From assembly GCA_030432905.1 (NCBI GenBank), contig JAUILU010000004.1:124001-188000 (forward strand): a stretch of DNA of 64,000 nucleotides, written 5' to 3'. Shown piece after piece: positions 7,723 to 15,368 of the stretch. Numbering within the stretch: the first letter of the stretch is position 1; each line of letters opens with the position of its first letter. A program made the translations under genes and the position numbers. The stretch is from Phycisphaerae bacterium. GTDB taxonomy: Bacteria; Planctomycetota; Phycisphaerae; Phycisphaerales; UBA1924. The notes beneath the pieces were generated by a model that worked only from the letters and a program-made list of their open reading frames with translations, was not told the DNA's origin and ran no database searches.

Positions 7723-8367
7723 ATGGCAGAGCCCAAACCATCCAAACGCCTCCCGGCAGCCGAGCGCCGTCGCCAGTTGCTGCAGACCGCGTCGAAGCTG
7801 TTCGCCGAGCAGGGCTACGCCAGAACGACCACCGCACAGCTCGCCCAGCAGGCGGGCGTGACCGAGCCGATCATCTACAGGCATTTCGCTTCCAAGCGCG
7901 ACCTGTTCGTCGCGCTTGTCGAAGAGACGGGCAGCACCACGCTCAAAATCTGGCAGGAGAGCCTCCAAACCGCGAAAGACCCCGCGGATCGGCTCGAGAT
8001 CCTGCTCCGCCAGAACCCGATGATCGCTCTGGGCGACGAGGAAGCCAACGCGTACCGGGTCATCATCCAGTCGATCACCGAGGTCGACGATTCGGTCATC
8101 CACAAAGCGGTCAACGAACACTTCCACGCGCTGCACGACTTCCTGACCGCCGAGGTCAAGAACGCCCAGGACGCGGGCGAGGTCAGGACCAGATTCCCGG
8201 CCGAGATGATCGCGTGGATGCTCGTGGACGTGGCGCTCGGCTACGGCGTGATGCAGGCGATGGGCGTACGGGACACGAACCGTTCCTCAAATGGTCAGCC
8301 CCTGTCTGAAATAATCGGAGAAATCTTGCTCCCAAACAGGGCACCGAGCAGGGGTTCTGAACAATAA
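7723..8367 (+). CDS. TetR/AcrR family transcriptional regulator
   Basis: A 214-residue one-component repressor. The N-terminal helix-turn-helix is textbook: ERRRQLLQTASKLFAEQGY, then TTTAQLAQQAGVTEPIIYRHF and ASKRDLFVALVEE (residues about 10-60). The C-terminal ligand-binding half is divergent, as usual, so the inducer cannot be guessed. It ends 7 nt before the cysteine desulfurase gene on the same strand and could share its transcript, although the desulfurase has its own possible -10 box. Confidence 0.9.
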   Translation: MAEPKPSKRLPAAERRRQLLQTASKLFAEQGYARTTTAQLAQQAGVTEPIIYRHFASKRDLFVALVEETGSTTLKIWQESLQTAKDPADRLEILLRQNPMIALGDEEANAYRVIIQSITEVDDSVIHKAVNEHFHALHDFLTAEVKNAQDAGEVRTRFPAEMIAWMLVDVALGYGVMQAMGVRDTNRSSNGQPLSEIIGEILLPNRAPSRGSEQ

Positions 8368-8374
8368 TCGGGGC

Positions 8375-9580
8375 ATGATTTACCTCGACAACAACGCCAC
8401 CACCAGACCGTCGGCCGCGGCTCGCGACGCGATGCTCAGCGCCCTCGACGAACTGTGGCACAACCCGTCGAGCACCTACCGGGCAGGACAGGCCACCAAG
8501 CGAGCCGTCGAACTGGCAAGAGCCCAGATCGCAAAGCTCATCAACGGCCAACCCAAAGAGATCGTCTTCTGCGGCTGCGGCACGTGCAGCATCCACACCG
8601 CGATGGCCGGCATCGTCGCCACGCACAAGCACATCGAGAAACCCAACATCATCTCCACACGCATCGAGCACCCCGCCGTCCGCGCGATGTCGATGCAGTT
8701 CAACGAACGATTCGAGATCGAGACCCGCTGGCTCCCGACCGGCGAGGGCGGCAGGATCAACCCAGATGCGCTCGCTGATCTGATCGACGACAACACGATC
8801 CTCGTCAGCGCTCAGTGGGCCAACAACGAGACCGGCGTCATCCACCCCGTCGCCGAGCTCGGCAAGGTCTGCAGAGAGAAGAAGGTCACCTTCCACGTCG
8901 ACGGCGTTCAGTGGGTCGGCAAGATGCCAACCAACGTCGGCACCGGCACACCCGACGAGATCCTGCCGATGAACATGGACGACGCGGGTCAGTACATCGA
9001 CCTGCTGAGTTTCTCGGCGCACAAGTTCCACGGACCAAAGGGCATCGGCGCGTTGTGGATCCGCAGGGGCACGCCGTTTGCGCCCAGCTCGCCCGGCGCG
9101 CAGGAGCTCGGCAGGCGCGGTGGCACAGAGAACGTGCCCGGCATCCTCGGGATGGCGGCGGCCGCCGACGGCGCGATGGAGTTCCTCAACCACCCGACGA
9201 TGATGGACGAGATGCGGACACACCGCGACCGGTTCGAGAACCGCGTCCTTGAGCTTGTGCCGACCGCGGTCGTCAACGCCCCCGCCGACCCGTCGCACCG
9301 GGTGTGGAACACGTCGAACATCGCGTTCCCGAAGCTCGAGGCCGAGCTTCTGCTCTTGATGCTCTCTGAGCGCGGCGTCTGCGCCTCGGCGGGCTCGGCG
9401 TGTTCGAGCGGGAGCCTCGAACCCTCGCCCGTGCTGCTTGCGATGGGCATCGACCCCAAGCTGGCGCACGGTTCGCTTCGCTTCAGCATCTGCCGGGACA
9501 CGGATCCGGGCTGTTTGGAGGAGGCCGCCCAGACGGTCGCCGCCTGCGTCCACCAGCTTTCGGGGACTGTGCCAGTCTGA
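8375..9580 (+). CDS. Cysteine desulfurase (NifS/IscS-like) with atypical cofactor loop
   Basis: A 401-residue PLP-dependent enzyme that moves sulfur from cysteine to acceptors such as Fe-S scaffolds. Present are the start MIYLDNNATT, EHPAV, HVDGVQ (binds the pyridine nitrogen), the Schiff-base lysine in SFSAHKFHGPKG, and the nucleophile loop CASAGSACSSG. The usual phosphate-binding loop (SGxTE.NN) reads CGCGTCSIH: the Thr is kept, but Glu and both Asn are lost and three cysteines appear (66, 68, 71). There is also an insertion (TGTPDEILPMNMDDAG) before the lysine strand. It may be a divergent desulfurase or a relative with another substrate. The start has no Shine-Dalgarno sequence; AATAAT lies 6 nt upstream. 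Confidence 0.85.
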   Translation: MIYLDNNATTRPSAAARDAMLSALDELWHNPSSTYRAGQATKRAVELARAQIAKLINGQPKEIVFCGCGTCSIHTAMAGIVATHKHIEKPNIISTRIEHPAVRAMSMQFNERFEIETRWLPTGEGGRINPDALADLIDDNTILVSAQWANNETGVIHPVAELGKVCREKKVTFHVDGVQWVGKMPTNVGTGTPDEILPMNMDDAGQYIDLLSFSAHKFHGPKGIGALWIRRGTPFAPSSPGAQELGRRGGTENVPGILGMAAAADGAMEFLNHPTMMDEMRTHRDRFENRVLELVPTAVVNAPADPSHRVWNTSNIAFPKLEAELLLLMLSERGVCASAGSACSSGSLEPSPVLLAMGIDPKLAHGSLRFSICRDTDPGCLEEAAQTVAACVHQLSGTVPV

Positions 9581-9647
9581 GCTTTGGGCGTGTATGCAAC
9601 GCCTTGTTTCGGTTGCTGAATTGGTGGTTTTGGGTGTAAAGCCCCGA

Positions 9648-9653
9648 TAGCCT
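9648..9653 (+). promoter_or_regulatory. Possible -10 box (TAGCCT) for a leaderless gene
   Basis: TAGCCT ends 5 nt before the ATG at 9659, and no Shine-Dalgarno sequence is present. The spacing places a transcription start on the start codon itself. A -35 element is not obvious. Confidence 0.35.
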
Positions 9654-9658
9654 TGGCT

Positions 9659-10459
9659 ATGAGTAACGACCCTTACGCAGCCGCGACGGATTTCCAGGAC
9701 TACCACGAAGACGGCCCGCCCAAGACCAGTGTGCTTGCGATCCTCTCGCTGGTGTGCAGCCTGATCTGCTTCATCCCTGGTCTGTCCGCCATCGGCTCGC
9801 TGCTCGGTGTGTTCGGGCTGATCCGCATCTCGACTTCCAACGGCAAGATCAAGGGCTCTGGCCTGGCGATCGCGGGCATCGTGATCGGTGTGCTTGTGTC
9901 GCTGCTCTGGATCGGTGGCGCGGTGGCGCTGCAGCAGGTCAGCAAGGGCTACGTCAACATGGCGCAGATCATGCCCGACATCGACTCTGGTTCGTACGAC
10001 TCGGCACGGGGCCAGCTTTCGAGCGCGACCCGTCCGTTCGCAACCGACGAGGCGTTTGAAGAGTTCAAAGCCGCGTACACGGCAGATGCCGGCGCGTTCA
10101 CCGGTATGCCGGAAGGTCTTTGGGAACTGCTCATGACGTTCGGCGAACTCGGGCAGGCGCAGGACCCGAACACAATCCCGGAACGCCCCTACGGCAACCA
10201 ACAAGCGCCGATCTCGGGCAAGTTCGCAAACGGCCCACGCTGGATCATCATCGGGATCAACTCGGGCGAGAGCAACGACGCCGGCACCTTCCGCGCACTG
10301 GACAACGTGGGCGTGTGGGCTTCAGACGGAAGCATCATCTGGCTTGTCGATCCCGCGCTTGTCTTCAGCGGCACACCCTCGGTGCTCCCACAAGGCGACA
10401 CCGACCCTGCCGATGACGAGTCAGCGGGCGAGGAAGCTGACCCCGAAGGCGAAGGCTAA
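9659..10459 (+). CDS. DUF4190-containing membrane protein
   Basis: A 266-residue protein. Residues about 20-95 carry the two-helix DUF4190 unit: TSVLAILSLVCSLICFIPG, then the typical GLIRISTSNGKIKGSG turn, then LAIAGIVIGVLVSLLWIG. The following 170 residues, probably extracytoplasmic, begin with a helical segment and include FATDEAFEEFKAAYTAD; the C-terminus is acidic. The role of DUF4190 proteins is unknown. The gene precedes the MlaF-like ATPase gene by 8 nt and is likely in its operon, in the place where a permease gene (mlaE) would be expected. It is not an MlaE homologue. Confidence 0.75.
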   Translation: MSNDPYAAATDFQDYHEDGPPKTSVLAILSLVCSLICFIPGLSAIGSLLGVFGLIRISTSNGKIKGSGLAIAGIVIGVLVSLLWIGGAVALQQVSKGYVNMAQIMPDIDSGSYDSARGQLSSATRPFATDEAFEEFKAAYTADAGAFTGMPEGLWELLMTFGELGQAQDPNTIPERPYGNQQAPISGKFANGPRWIIIGINSGESNDAGTFRALDNVGVWASDGSIIWLVDPALVFSGTPSVLPQGDTDPADDESAGEEADPEGEG

Positions 10460-10467
10460 AACCGAAC

Positions 10468-11373
10468 GTGAGCGAAGCTGGAACGACCCAGACCGGTGAC
10501 CCGATTATCCAGCTCAAAGGCGTGGTCAAAGCCTTCGACGGCAAACGCGTCATCGACGGGCTGACACTCGATATCCAGCGCGGCGAGACCATCGTCGTCA
10601 TGGGCGGCTCGGGCTCGGGCAAGTCCACCACGCTGAGGCTCATGATCGGATCGATCGAAGCCGACGAGGGCGCGATCCGGATCTGCGGCACGGACATCGT
10701 GCACGCCAACGAAGAAGAACTCAACGCTGTCCGTCTCAAGCTGGGCGTGCTGTTCCAGTCGGGCGCGCTGTTTAACTCGATGACGCTCGCCGAGAACGTG
10801 GCGCTGCCGCTGATCGAGCACACAACGCTCGACCGCGAGATCATCGACATCCAGGTCAAGATCAAGCTCGAGCTCGTCGGGCTCCGCGAGCACGCCGACA
10901 AGTACCCGTCCGAGATCTCGGGAGGCATGAAGAAGCGCGCCGGGCTCGCACGCGCGCTGGCGCTCGACCCGCAGATTCTTTTCTACGACGAACCCAGCGC
11001 GGGCCTGGACCCGGTGACCAGCGCGGAGATCGACCGGCTGATCATCGACCTGTCCAAGAAGCTCGGCGTGACGAGCATCGTGATCACGCACGAGATGGAC
11101 TCGGCGTTCGCGATCGCCGACCGGATGGCGATGCTTGACAAGGGCGAGATGCTGATCGTTGAGGAGCGGGCGTGGTTCGAGCGTGTCCGCGACACCGAGG
11201 GCGAGGCCGCCGAGAAGCTGAGCGAGAAAGAGCGGCTCATCCGCCAGTTCCTGCGCGGCGACGCCGAGGGGCCGATCACCGACCGCAAAGCCGCGACAAA
11301 CTATGCCGAGGACCTGCTGGGTTCGCCGATGCCACGGGAAACAATCCCCAGCGTAGTTTCGACGCGCGGCTGA
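10468..11373 (+). CDS. mlaF: ABC transporter ATPase, MlaF-like (phospholipid/MCE transport)
   Basis: A 301-residue ATPase starting at GTG 10468. Walker A is GGSGSGKST, the signature is EISGGMKKRAGLARAL, and Walker B is ILFYDEPSAGLDP with the H-loop ITHEMD. The ISGGMKKR signature and FQSGALFNSMT Q-loop region are characteristic of MlaF/Ttg2A, the ATPase of MCE lipid transporters moving phospholipids between inner and outer membrane. The MCE substrate-binding gene follows 21 nt later. The membrane permease MlaE, the usual third partner, is not encoded in this window. A C-terminal extension of about 50 residues follows the ATPase core. Confidence 0.88.
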   Translation: MSEAGTTQTGDPIIQLKGVVKAFDGKRVIDGLTLDIQRGETIVVMGGSGSGKSTTLRLMIGSIEADEGAIRICGTDIVHANEEELNAVRLKLGVLFQSGALFNSMTLAENVALPLIEHTTLDREIIDIQVKIKLELVGLREHADKYPSEISGGMKKRAGLARALALDPQILFYDEPSAGLDPVTSAEIDRLIIDLSKKLGVTSIVITHEMDSAFAIADRMAMLDKGEMLIVEERAWFERVRDTEGEAAEKLSEKERLIRQFLRGDAEGPITDRKAATNYAEDLLGSPMPRETIPSVVSTRG

Positions 11374-11394
11374 CCCGCTTGGAGCACGAGAGCC

Positions 11395-12585
11395 ATGGCC
11401 AAAAGTAACCGTTCCAAGTCGAGCCTCATCGCCGGTTCGTTCCTGATTTTCGGGCTGATCGGCTTTGTGGTCATCAGCGCGATCGTCTCGGGCGCGATCG
11501 GCAGGCTGCACCCGACCGAGACCTACAACGTCCGCTTCTCGCTCAACCAGAACACTGCGGGCCTCAAGCCCGGCGCGACGGTTCTCATGGGCGGCCAGCC
11601 CGTGGGCCGGGTTTCGAAGGTTGATTTCCTCTCTGAGGGCGACGAGACCGTCGGTGTAAATGTCGCGGTCAAGATCAACTCGGGGCAGGTGCTTTTCAAG
11701 GACACGGTTTTCGTGCTCGAACGACCGCTCATCGGCGTGAGTTCTTCTGTCAACATCATCGACGGCGGCACCGCGGCCTCGGGCCTGCTCGAACCGGGCT
11801 CGACCGTGACCGCGGGGCTTGCGGTCCCGACCTTCCTCGCCGCCGCTGGGTTCGGCGCCGAGCAGATCGAGCAGATGCAGTCGATCATCAGCGACACCAG
11901 AGACATCATCGCTCGCACAGATCAGGTCACCGCCGAGCTTGAGGACGACCTCGAGAGCGTGCTGGCGAACCTCAACGAGTTCACCGAGAATCTGACATCG
12001 ATCGAGACCGACGCGATCGCAACGAGCACGGGCGACGCGGTCGCCGAGTTCCGGGCGCTCGTCGAGGAGTCGCGCGACCTGCTGCGTGCGAACCGGCCGC
12101 GGGTCGATGACGTGATGAGCTCGGCCCAGCGCACGATGGCGCGGTTCGAGAACGAGCACGCCACGGCGCTGCTTGAGACGATCGAGAAAACGAGCGAGGC
12201 GGCGGACAACCTCGCCGAGGTCGCCGAGCAATCGTCGCAGATGCTGGCGACCGAGACCCCCGCGATCAAACGCACGCTCGCCAACGCTCGCCTTGCAAGC
12301 GATCAGCTGCGTCTGGCGATGATCGAGATCCGGCGGAACCCGTGGAAGCTGCTCGGCCAGCCCGACAAGAAGGAGTTGAAAGAGGAGCTGTTCTACGACG
12401 CCGCCCGCGCGTACGCCCTGGTCGCAAGCGACCTTCAGGACGCGGGGGCCTCGCTCGAGGCCGCTCTGGCCAAGCCCGGCAGCATGGACGAACAGCTCGT
12501 CAGGCAGCTCAGCGACGATGTGAAATCCGCGCTGGACCGCTACAAAGAAGCAGAAGCCCGGCTGCTCGAGCAGATGTTCGAGTAA
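11395..12585 (+). CDS. mlaD: MCE-domain (MlaD-like) lipid-transport protein
   Basis: A 396-residue membrane-anchored protein. One N-terminal transmembrane helix (about residues 12-35, AGSFLIFGLIGFVVISAIV) is followed by an MCE domain (about 40-130) with YNVRFSLNQNTAGLKPGATV and GQPVGRVSKVDF. A long helical, coiled-coil-prone region then runs to the end. MCE proteins form hexameric rings or tubes that shuttle phospholipid across the periplasm, powered by an MlaF-type ATPase; that ATPase is encoded just upstream. The C-terminal coiled coil is long, closer to PqiB/YebT or planctomycete MCE proteins than to E. coli MlaD (183 residues). Confidence 0.87.
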   Translation: MAKSNRSKSSLIAGSFLIFGLIGFVVISAIVSGAIGRLHPTETYNVRFSLNQNTAGLKPGATVLMGGQPVGRVSKVDFLSEGDETVGVNVAVKINSGQVLFKDTVFVLERPLIGVSSSVNIIDGGTAASGLLEPGSTVTAGLAVPTFLAAAGFGAEQIEQMQSIISDTRDIIARTDQVTAELEDDLESVLANLNEFTENLTSIETDAIATSTGDAVAEFRALVEESRDLLRANRPRVDDVMSSAQRTMARFENEHATALLETIEKTSEAADNLAEVAEQSSQMLATETPAIKRTLANARLASDQLRLAMIEIRRNPWKLLGQPDKKELKEELFYDAARAYALVASDLQDAGASLEAALAKPGSMDEQLVRQLSDDVKSALDRYKEAEARLLEQMFE

Positions 12586-12636
12586 ACTCGGATCCGGGCG
12601 GCTAGCAGCTGTTTCCTCGCCGGATCGGGTCAATCC

Positions 12637-13707
12637 ATGCGTCTCTTGCCACGTCTGATCTCCACACGCTTCTTCGTCGCGGCTGCGGTCTGCGCCGCGG
12701 TCCTCGCGCCGGCGAAACCGATCGACGCACTCCTGCCCCAGCCCGAGCCCGTCACTCGGCTGGCGAGGCTCGAGTACTTCGAGAGCACCGCCGAGAAACC
12801 GAGCAAGGGCTGGCAGACGCTGCACGACCAGAATCTCAACCAGAGCAAAGGGCTCGTTCTACTGATTCACGGCCTCGACGAGCCGGGCAGCATCTGGGAC
12901 AACATGGCGCCCGCGCTCTGCGAGCACGGGTACACCGCGGTCCGGTTCGAGTACCCGAACGACCAGGCGATCGCCGACTCCGCCGATGCGCTGGCGCAGT
13001 CGCTGACGGCGCTCGGCAACTCGGGCGTGAGCGACATCACGCTCGTGGCGCACTCGATGGGCGGCTTGGTCAGCCTCGACGCGCTGACGAGGCCTGACTT
13101 GAACCGGTTGAACTGGCCGAGGGTCCGAAGACTCGTCACGCTCGGCACACCGACACAGGGCTCGGCGCTGGCGCCGCTGCGAGCGGTCGCCGAGATCCGC
13201 GAGCACGCGATGCGCGTTTTCGACGACGGCGCGATCGGGCTGGACGACCTCGCCCGCATCGAGGGCGACGGTCAGGGCCAGGCGGGCACCGACCTGACAC
13301 CCGGGTCAGACTTTCTGACCGATCTCAACAGCCGCAGCGCCCCAGAGGTGAGCATCACCGCCGTCGTGGGCAAGCTCGATACGGTCACCGGCAACGAGTT
13401 CCGCGACCAGATCCTGTCGAACCTGCCCAAGCAGATCAGCGACGACGAGGCTGCGGTTGTCTTGGCGTCGGACTTTGGCAACTGGGCCGCCGGGCTGTTC
13501 AGGCGGGCCACCTCCACGATCGGCGACGGCGTGGTCACCACGAAGAGCGCCACCAACCCGTGGACCGAGGACATCGTCTTCGTCAAAGCAACGCACCGGT
13601 CGATGGTGACCGACAAGCCCTGCCCGATTCGGGGGAAAAACCCGCCGCCGGCGATCGATGTCGTGCTCGATCGGCTCGAATCCGACAGGGAAGCCGCCGG
13701 TAAGTAG
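12637..13707 (+). CDS. Exported alpha/beta hydrolase (lipase-like)
   Basis: A 356-residue protein. Residues 9-26 form a hydrophobic signal or anchor (TRFFVAAAVCAAVLAPA). The hydrolase core begins at KGLVLLIHGLDEPGSIWDN, which gives the oxyanion-hole HG, and the nucleophile elbow is AHSMGG with Ser140. Phe-Glu-Tyr-Pro and the loop GTPTQGSALAPL are typical of lipases/PGAP1-like esterases that act on acyl esters. It lies directly downstream of the MCE transport genes (51 nt), so a role in envelope lipid handling is reasonable, but substrate specificity cannot be read. No Shine-Dalgarno sequence precedes the ATG. Confidence 0.8.
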   Translation: MRLLPRLISTRFFVAAAVCAAVLAPAKPIDALLPQPEPVTRLARLEYFESTAEKPSKGWQTLHDQNLNQSKGLVLLIHGLDEPGSIWDNMAPALCEHGYTAVRFEYPNDQAIADSADALAQSLTALGNSGVSDITLVAHSMGGLVSLDALTRPDLNRLNWPRVRRLVTLGTPTQGSALAPLRAVAEIREHAMRVFDDGAIGLDDLARIEGDGQGQAGTDLTPGSDFLTDLNSRSAPEVSITAVVGKLDTVTGNEFRDQILSNLPKQISDDEAAVVLASDFGNWAAGLFRRATSTIGDGVVTTKSATNPWTEDIVFVKATHRSMVTDKPCPIRGKNPPPAIDVVLDRLESDREAAGK

Positions 13708-13739
13708 CTGCGGCCCGGGCGGGTTTGGACGGATTTTGC

Positions 13740-13745
13740 TAGACT
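13740..13745 (+). promoter_or_regulatory. Possible -10 box (TAGACT) for a leaderless gene
   Basis: TAGACT ends 6 nt before the ATG at 13752, with no Shine-Dalgarno sequence. Transcription would start on or next to the start codon. Confidence 0.4.
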
Positions 13746-13751
13746 TCTGTA

Positions 13752-14408
13752 ATGGGTCAGAGTCGGCACCACTACGAGAGCGCGATCGAGTCGCACCTGC
13801 GTGACCGGCGGATCCCGTTCATCTCGGTCAACGAGGCCCGGCGGACGCTGCTGCCGGCCAAGGCGGAGCTGACCGTCAGCCAGCCGGGGCCAGAGGGCCG
13901 GCGGCCATCCAACCTCAAGTCATTCGACCACGTGATCTACGGCGAGCCGACGAATCTGCTCGTCGACATCAAGGGCCGGAAGGTGAAATCGGCCAAGAGC
14001 GCCGCGACGGTCGGTCGGCTGGAATCCTGGGTCACCGAGGATGACGTCGGGGCGCTCCGAAAGTGGGAAACCCTGTTCGGTGAGGGATTCAGGGCGGCGT
14101 TCGTGTTCGTGTACTGGTGCGAGGACCAGCCGCCGGACGCGCTGTTTCAGGAGATTTTCGAGCACAACGGCCGCTGGTACGCGGTCAGATCTGTGCTTCT
14201 GGGCGACTACCGCCGGGAGATGGTCCCAAGGAGCAAACGCTGGCGGACGGTCTGCGTGCCGACGGCCCGGTTCGAGGAGATCTCGTCGCCCCTGACCGCG
14301 AGCCCCTCGGCGGAGCTGCCCGGCGGGCGGTCCGGGTTCGGGTCTGACGCGGGGTTGGGTCTCAAAGAAGCGAGCGAGCGCTTTGCCCCGACGCTGGCGG
14401 CTCGATAA
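13752..14408 (+). CDS. HYExAFE family protein (nuclease-like, unknown function)
   Basis: A 218-residue protein whose N-terminus RHHYESAIESHLRDRRIPF carries the motif naming the HYExAFE family, known mainly from planctomycetes. Further features are KSFDHVIYGEPTNLLVDIKGRK, with a D-x-K-type strand pair reminiscent of restriction-endonuclease-like folds, and a WCEDQPPDALFQEIFEH segment. The arrangement FD...LLVDIKGRK suggests a PD-(D/E)XK active site with Asp and Lys, but this is inference from the pattern alone; the family has no proven activity that I know of. It stands alone between the hydrolase and three small membrane-protein genes. Confidence 0.8.
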   Translation: MGQSRHHYESAIESHLRDRRIPFISVNEARRTLLPAKAELTVSQPGPEGRRPSNLKSFDHVIYGEPTNLLVDIKGRKVKSAKSAATVGRLESWVTEDDVGALRKWETLFGEGFRAAFVFVYWCEDQPPDALFQEIFEHNGRWYAVRSVLLGDYRREMVPRSKRWRTVCVPTARFEEISSPLTASPSAELPGGRSGFGSDAGLGLKEASERFAPTLAAR

Positions 14409-14411
14409 GCT
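14406..14411 (+). promoter_or_regulatory. Possible promoter: TTGCCC - 17 nt - TAAGCT, leaderless
   Basis: TAAGCT at 14406-14411 ends 6 nt before the ATG at 14418. A plausible -35 TTGCCC lies at 14383-14388 with an exact 17-nt spacer. No Shine-Dalgarno sequence lies between the box and the start codon. Confidence 0.45.
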
Positions 14412-14417
14412 GGTGCT

Positions 14418-14672
14418 ATGAGAGTTGACCGTTTATGCCGCCGTGCGTTGCTCCCGTTGGCCCTTGGGACCATGCTTGTTGTTTCGAGCGGGGCATCGGC
14501 TCAGCCTCAGAACCAGAACCAGCCCGCGGCGCCGACGATCCTGCGTCCGCCGACCTCCGGCGGGACCACGGACGAGCCCCCGAAGTTCCGCATGTACTTC
14601 ACGGTGTTCGTCATCCTGATCCTGATGCTGGTTGCAAACGGAATCCCGTCTAAGCGGGGTCACCAGGACTAA
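14418..14672 (+). CDS. Small exported/membrane protein
   Basis: An 84-residue protein with a signal peptide (RRALLPLALGTMLVVSSGASA), a Gln/Asn/Pro-rich linker and one transmembrane helix near the C-terminus (FTVFVILILMLVANGI), ending in a short basic tail. No family is recognised. It is the first of four closely spaced genes leading to ricT, and the next two also encode small single-pass proteins, so the three may form one membrane complex; that is inference from gene order and size. Confidence 0.6.
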   Translation: MRVDRLCRRALLPLALGTMLVVSSGASAQPQNQNQPAAPTILRPPTSGGTTDEPPKFRMYFTVFVILILMLVANGIPSKRGHQD

Positions 14673-14703
14673 CCGCGGCCAAGAGCGCCGCCGGAGTCGT
14701 GAC

Positions 14704-15021
14704 ATGAACGAGAATCAATCCGTGCGTGGCGGTCGCGCCGCCGGTCTGAAAGTCAACCCGCTGATCGCGATCAACGCGGCCCTGCTCGTCATTCTGGGCG
14801 CGGTCTCCATCGCGACGGCCCAGCCCGGCAACCGCGCCCGCGGCGACTACGCCATGGTCGGGGGCGAGATCCTCGGTGGCGGCGGCGGCAACGCCGTCTA
14901 CATCCTCGACGCGTCCAACCAGGAACTCATCGCCGTCAAATGGGACACCTCACGCAAGGTGCTCGACGGAATCGGCTTCCGTGACCTCAACAAGGACTCA
15001 CAGGAAAGGACGGGCCGATGA
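14704..15021 (+). CDS. Small single-pass membrane protein, paralogue of the next gene
   Basis: A 105-residue protein starting at ATG 14704. A transmembrane helix (residues about 20-39, LIAINAALLVILGAVSIATA) is followed by a mostly beta outer domain: GDYAMVGGE, a Gly run, then NAVYILDASNQELIAVKWD. The same succession occurs in the downstream gene: GDY, a loop, then LLFVLDNRNEQLLVYKVD. The two are therefore diverged tandem copies. The repeated V-x-I/V-L-D-x-x-N-Q/E-x-L strand pair looks like one blade of a beta-propeller or a small beta hairpin. The stop overlaps the next start (ATGA). Confidence 0.6.
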   Translation: MNENQSVRGGRAAGLKVNPLIAINAALLVILGAVSIATAQPGNRARGDYAMVGGEILGGGGGNAVYILDASNQELIAVKWDTSRKVLDGIGFRDLNKDSQERTGR

Positions 15022-15344
15022 AAGACCACACCAACAGGCTCAACCCGAACGTCCTCTGGGTCACCGCGGTCATCATCGCGGCGCTGACCGTCGTTCAGCT
15101 CGGGCGCAAGTCCGGCTCGTCGCCGTTTGAGCAGCAGGCGCTGGCCGAGATGGTCGCGTCCGTCGGCGACTACAGCATCATGACCACCAACGGGGGCAAC
15201 GAGGAACTCCTCTTCGTCCTGGACAACCGAAACGAGCAGCTGCTCGTCTACAAAGTCGATCAACAGAAAGCGCTCATGTTGCTGGCACGCGAAGAACTCG
15301 ACAACGTGTTCTCAAGCGCCCGCAGCAAGCTCGGCGGCCGGTAA
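15018..15344 (+). CDS. Small single-pass membrane protein, paralogue of the previous gene
   Basis: A 108-residue protein, translationally coupled (4-nt overlap) to the gene before it. A transmembrane helix lies at about residues 12-28 (VLWVTAVIIAALTVVQL). The outer part has the segment VGDYSIMTTNGGNEELLFVL and the strand NEQLLVYKVDQQ shared with its neighbour, then a C-terminal helix. Function unknown. Co-location with ricT and lepB suggests a membrane-linked role. Confidence 0.6.
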   Translation: MKDHTNRLNPNVLWVTAVIIAALTVVQLGRKSGSSPFEQQALAEMVASVGDYSIMTTNGGNEELLFVLDNRNEQLLVYKVDQQKALMLLAREELDNVFSSARSKLGGR

Positions 15345-15368
15345 ACGCGCCGGGTCAGCCCAACACCT

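Noticed and set aside
8183-12825. Long antisense open frames (over 600 codons) opposite the desulfurase, DUF4190, mlaF and mlaD genes
   Set aside because: They mirror the third-position GC bias of the genes on the other strand, have no ribosome-binding sites or recognisable domains, and span several real genes.
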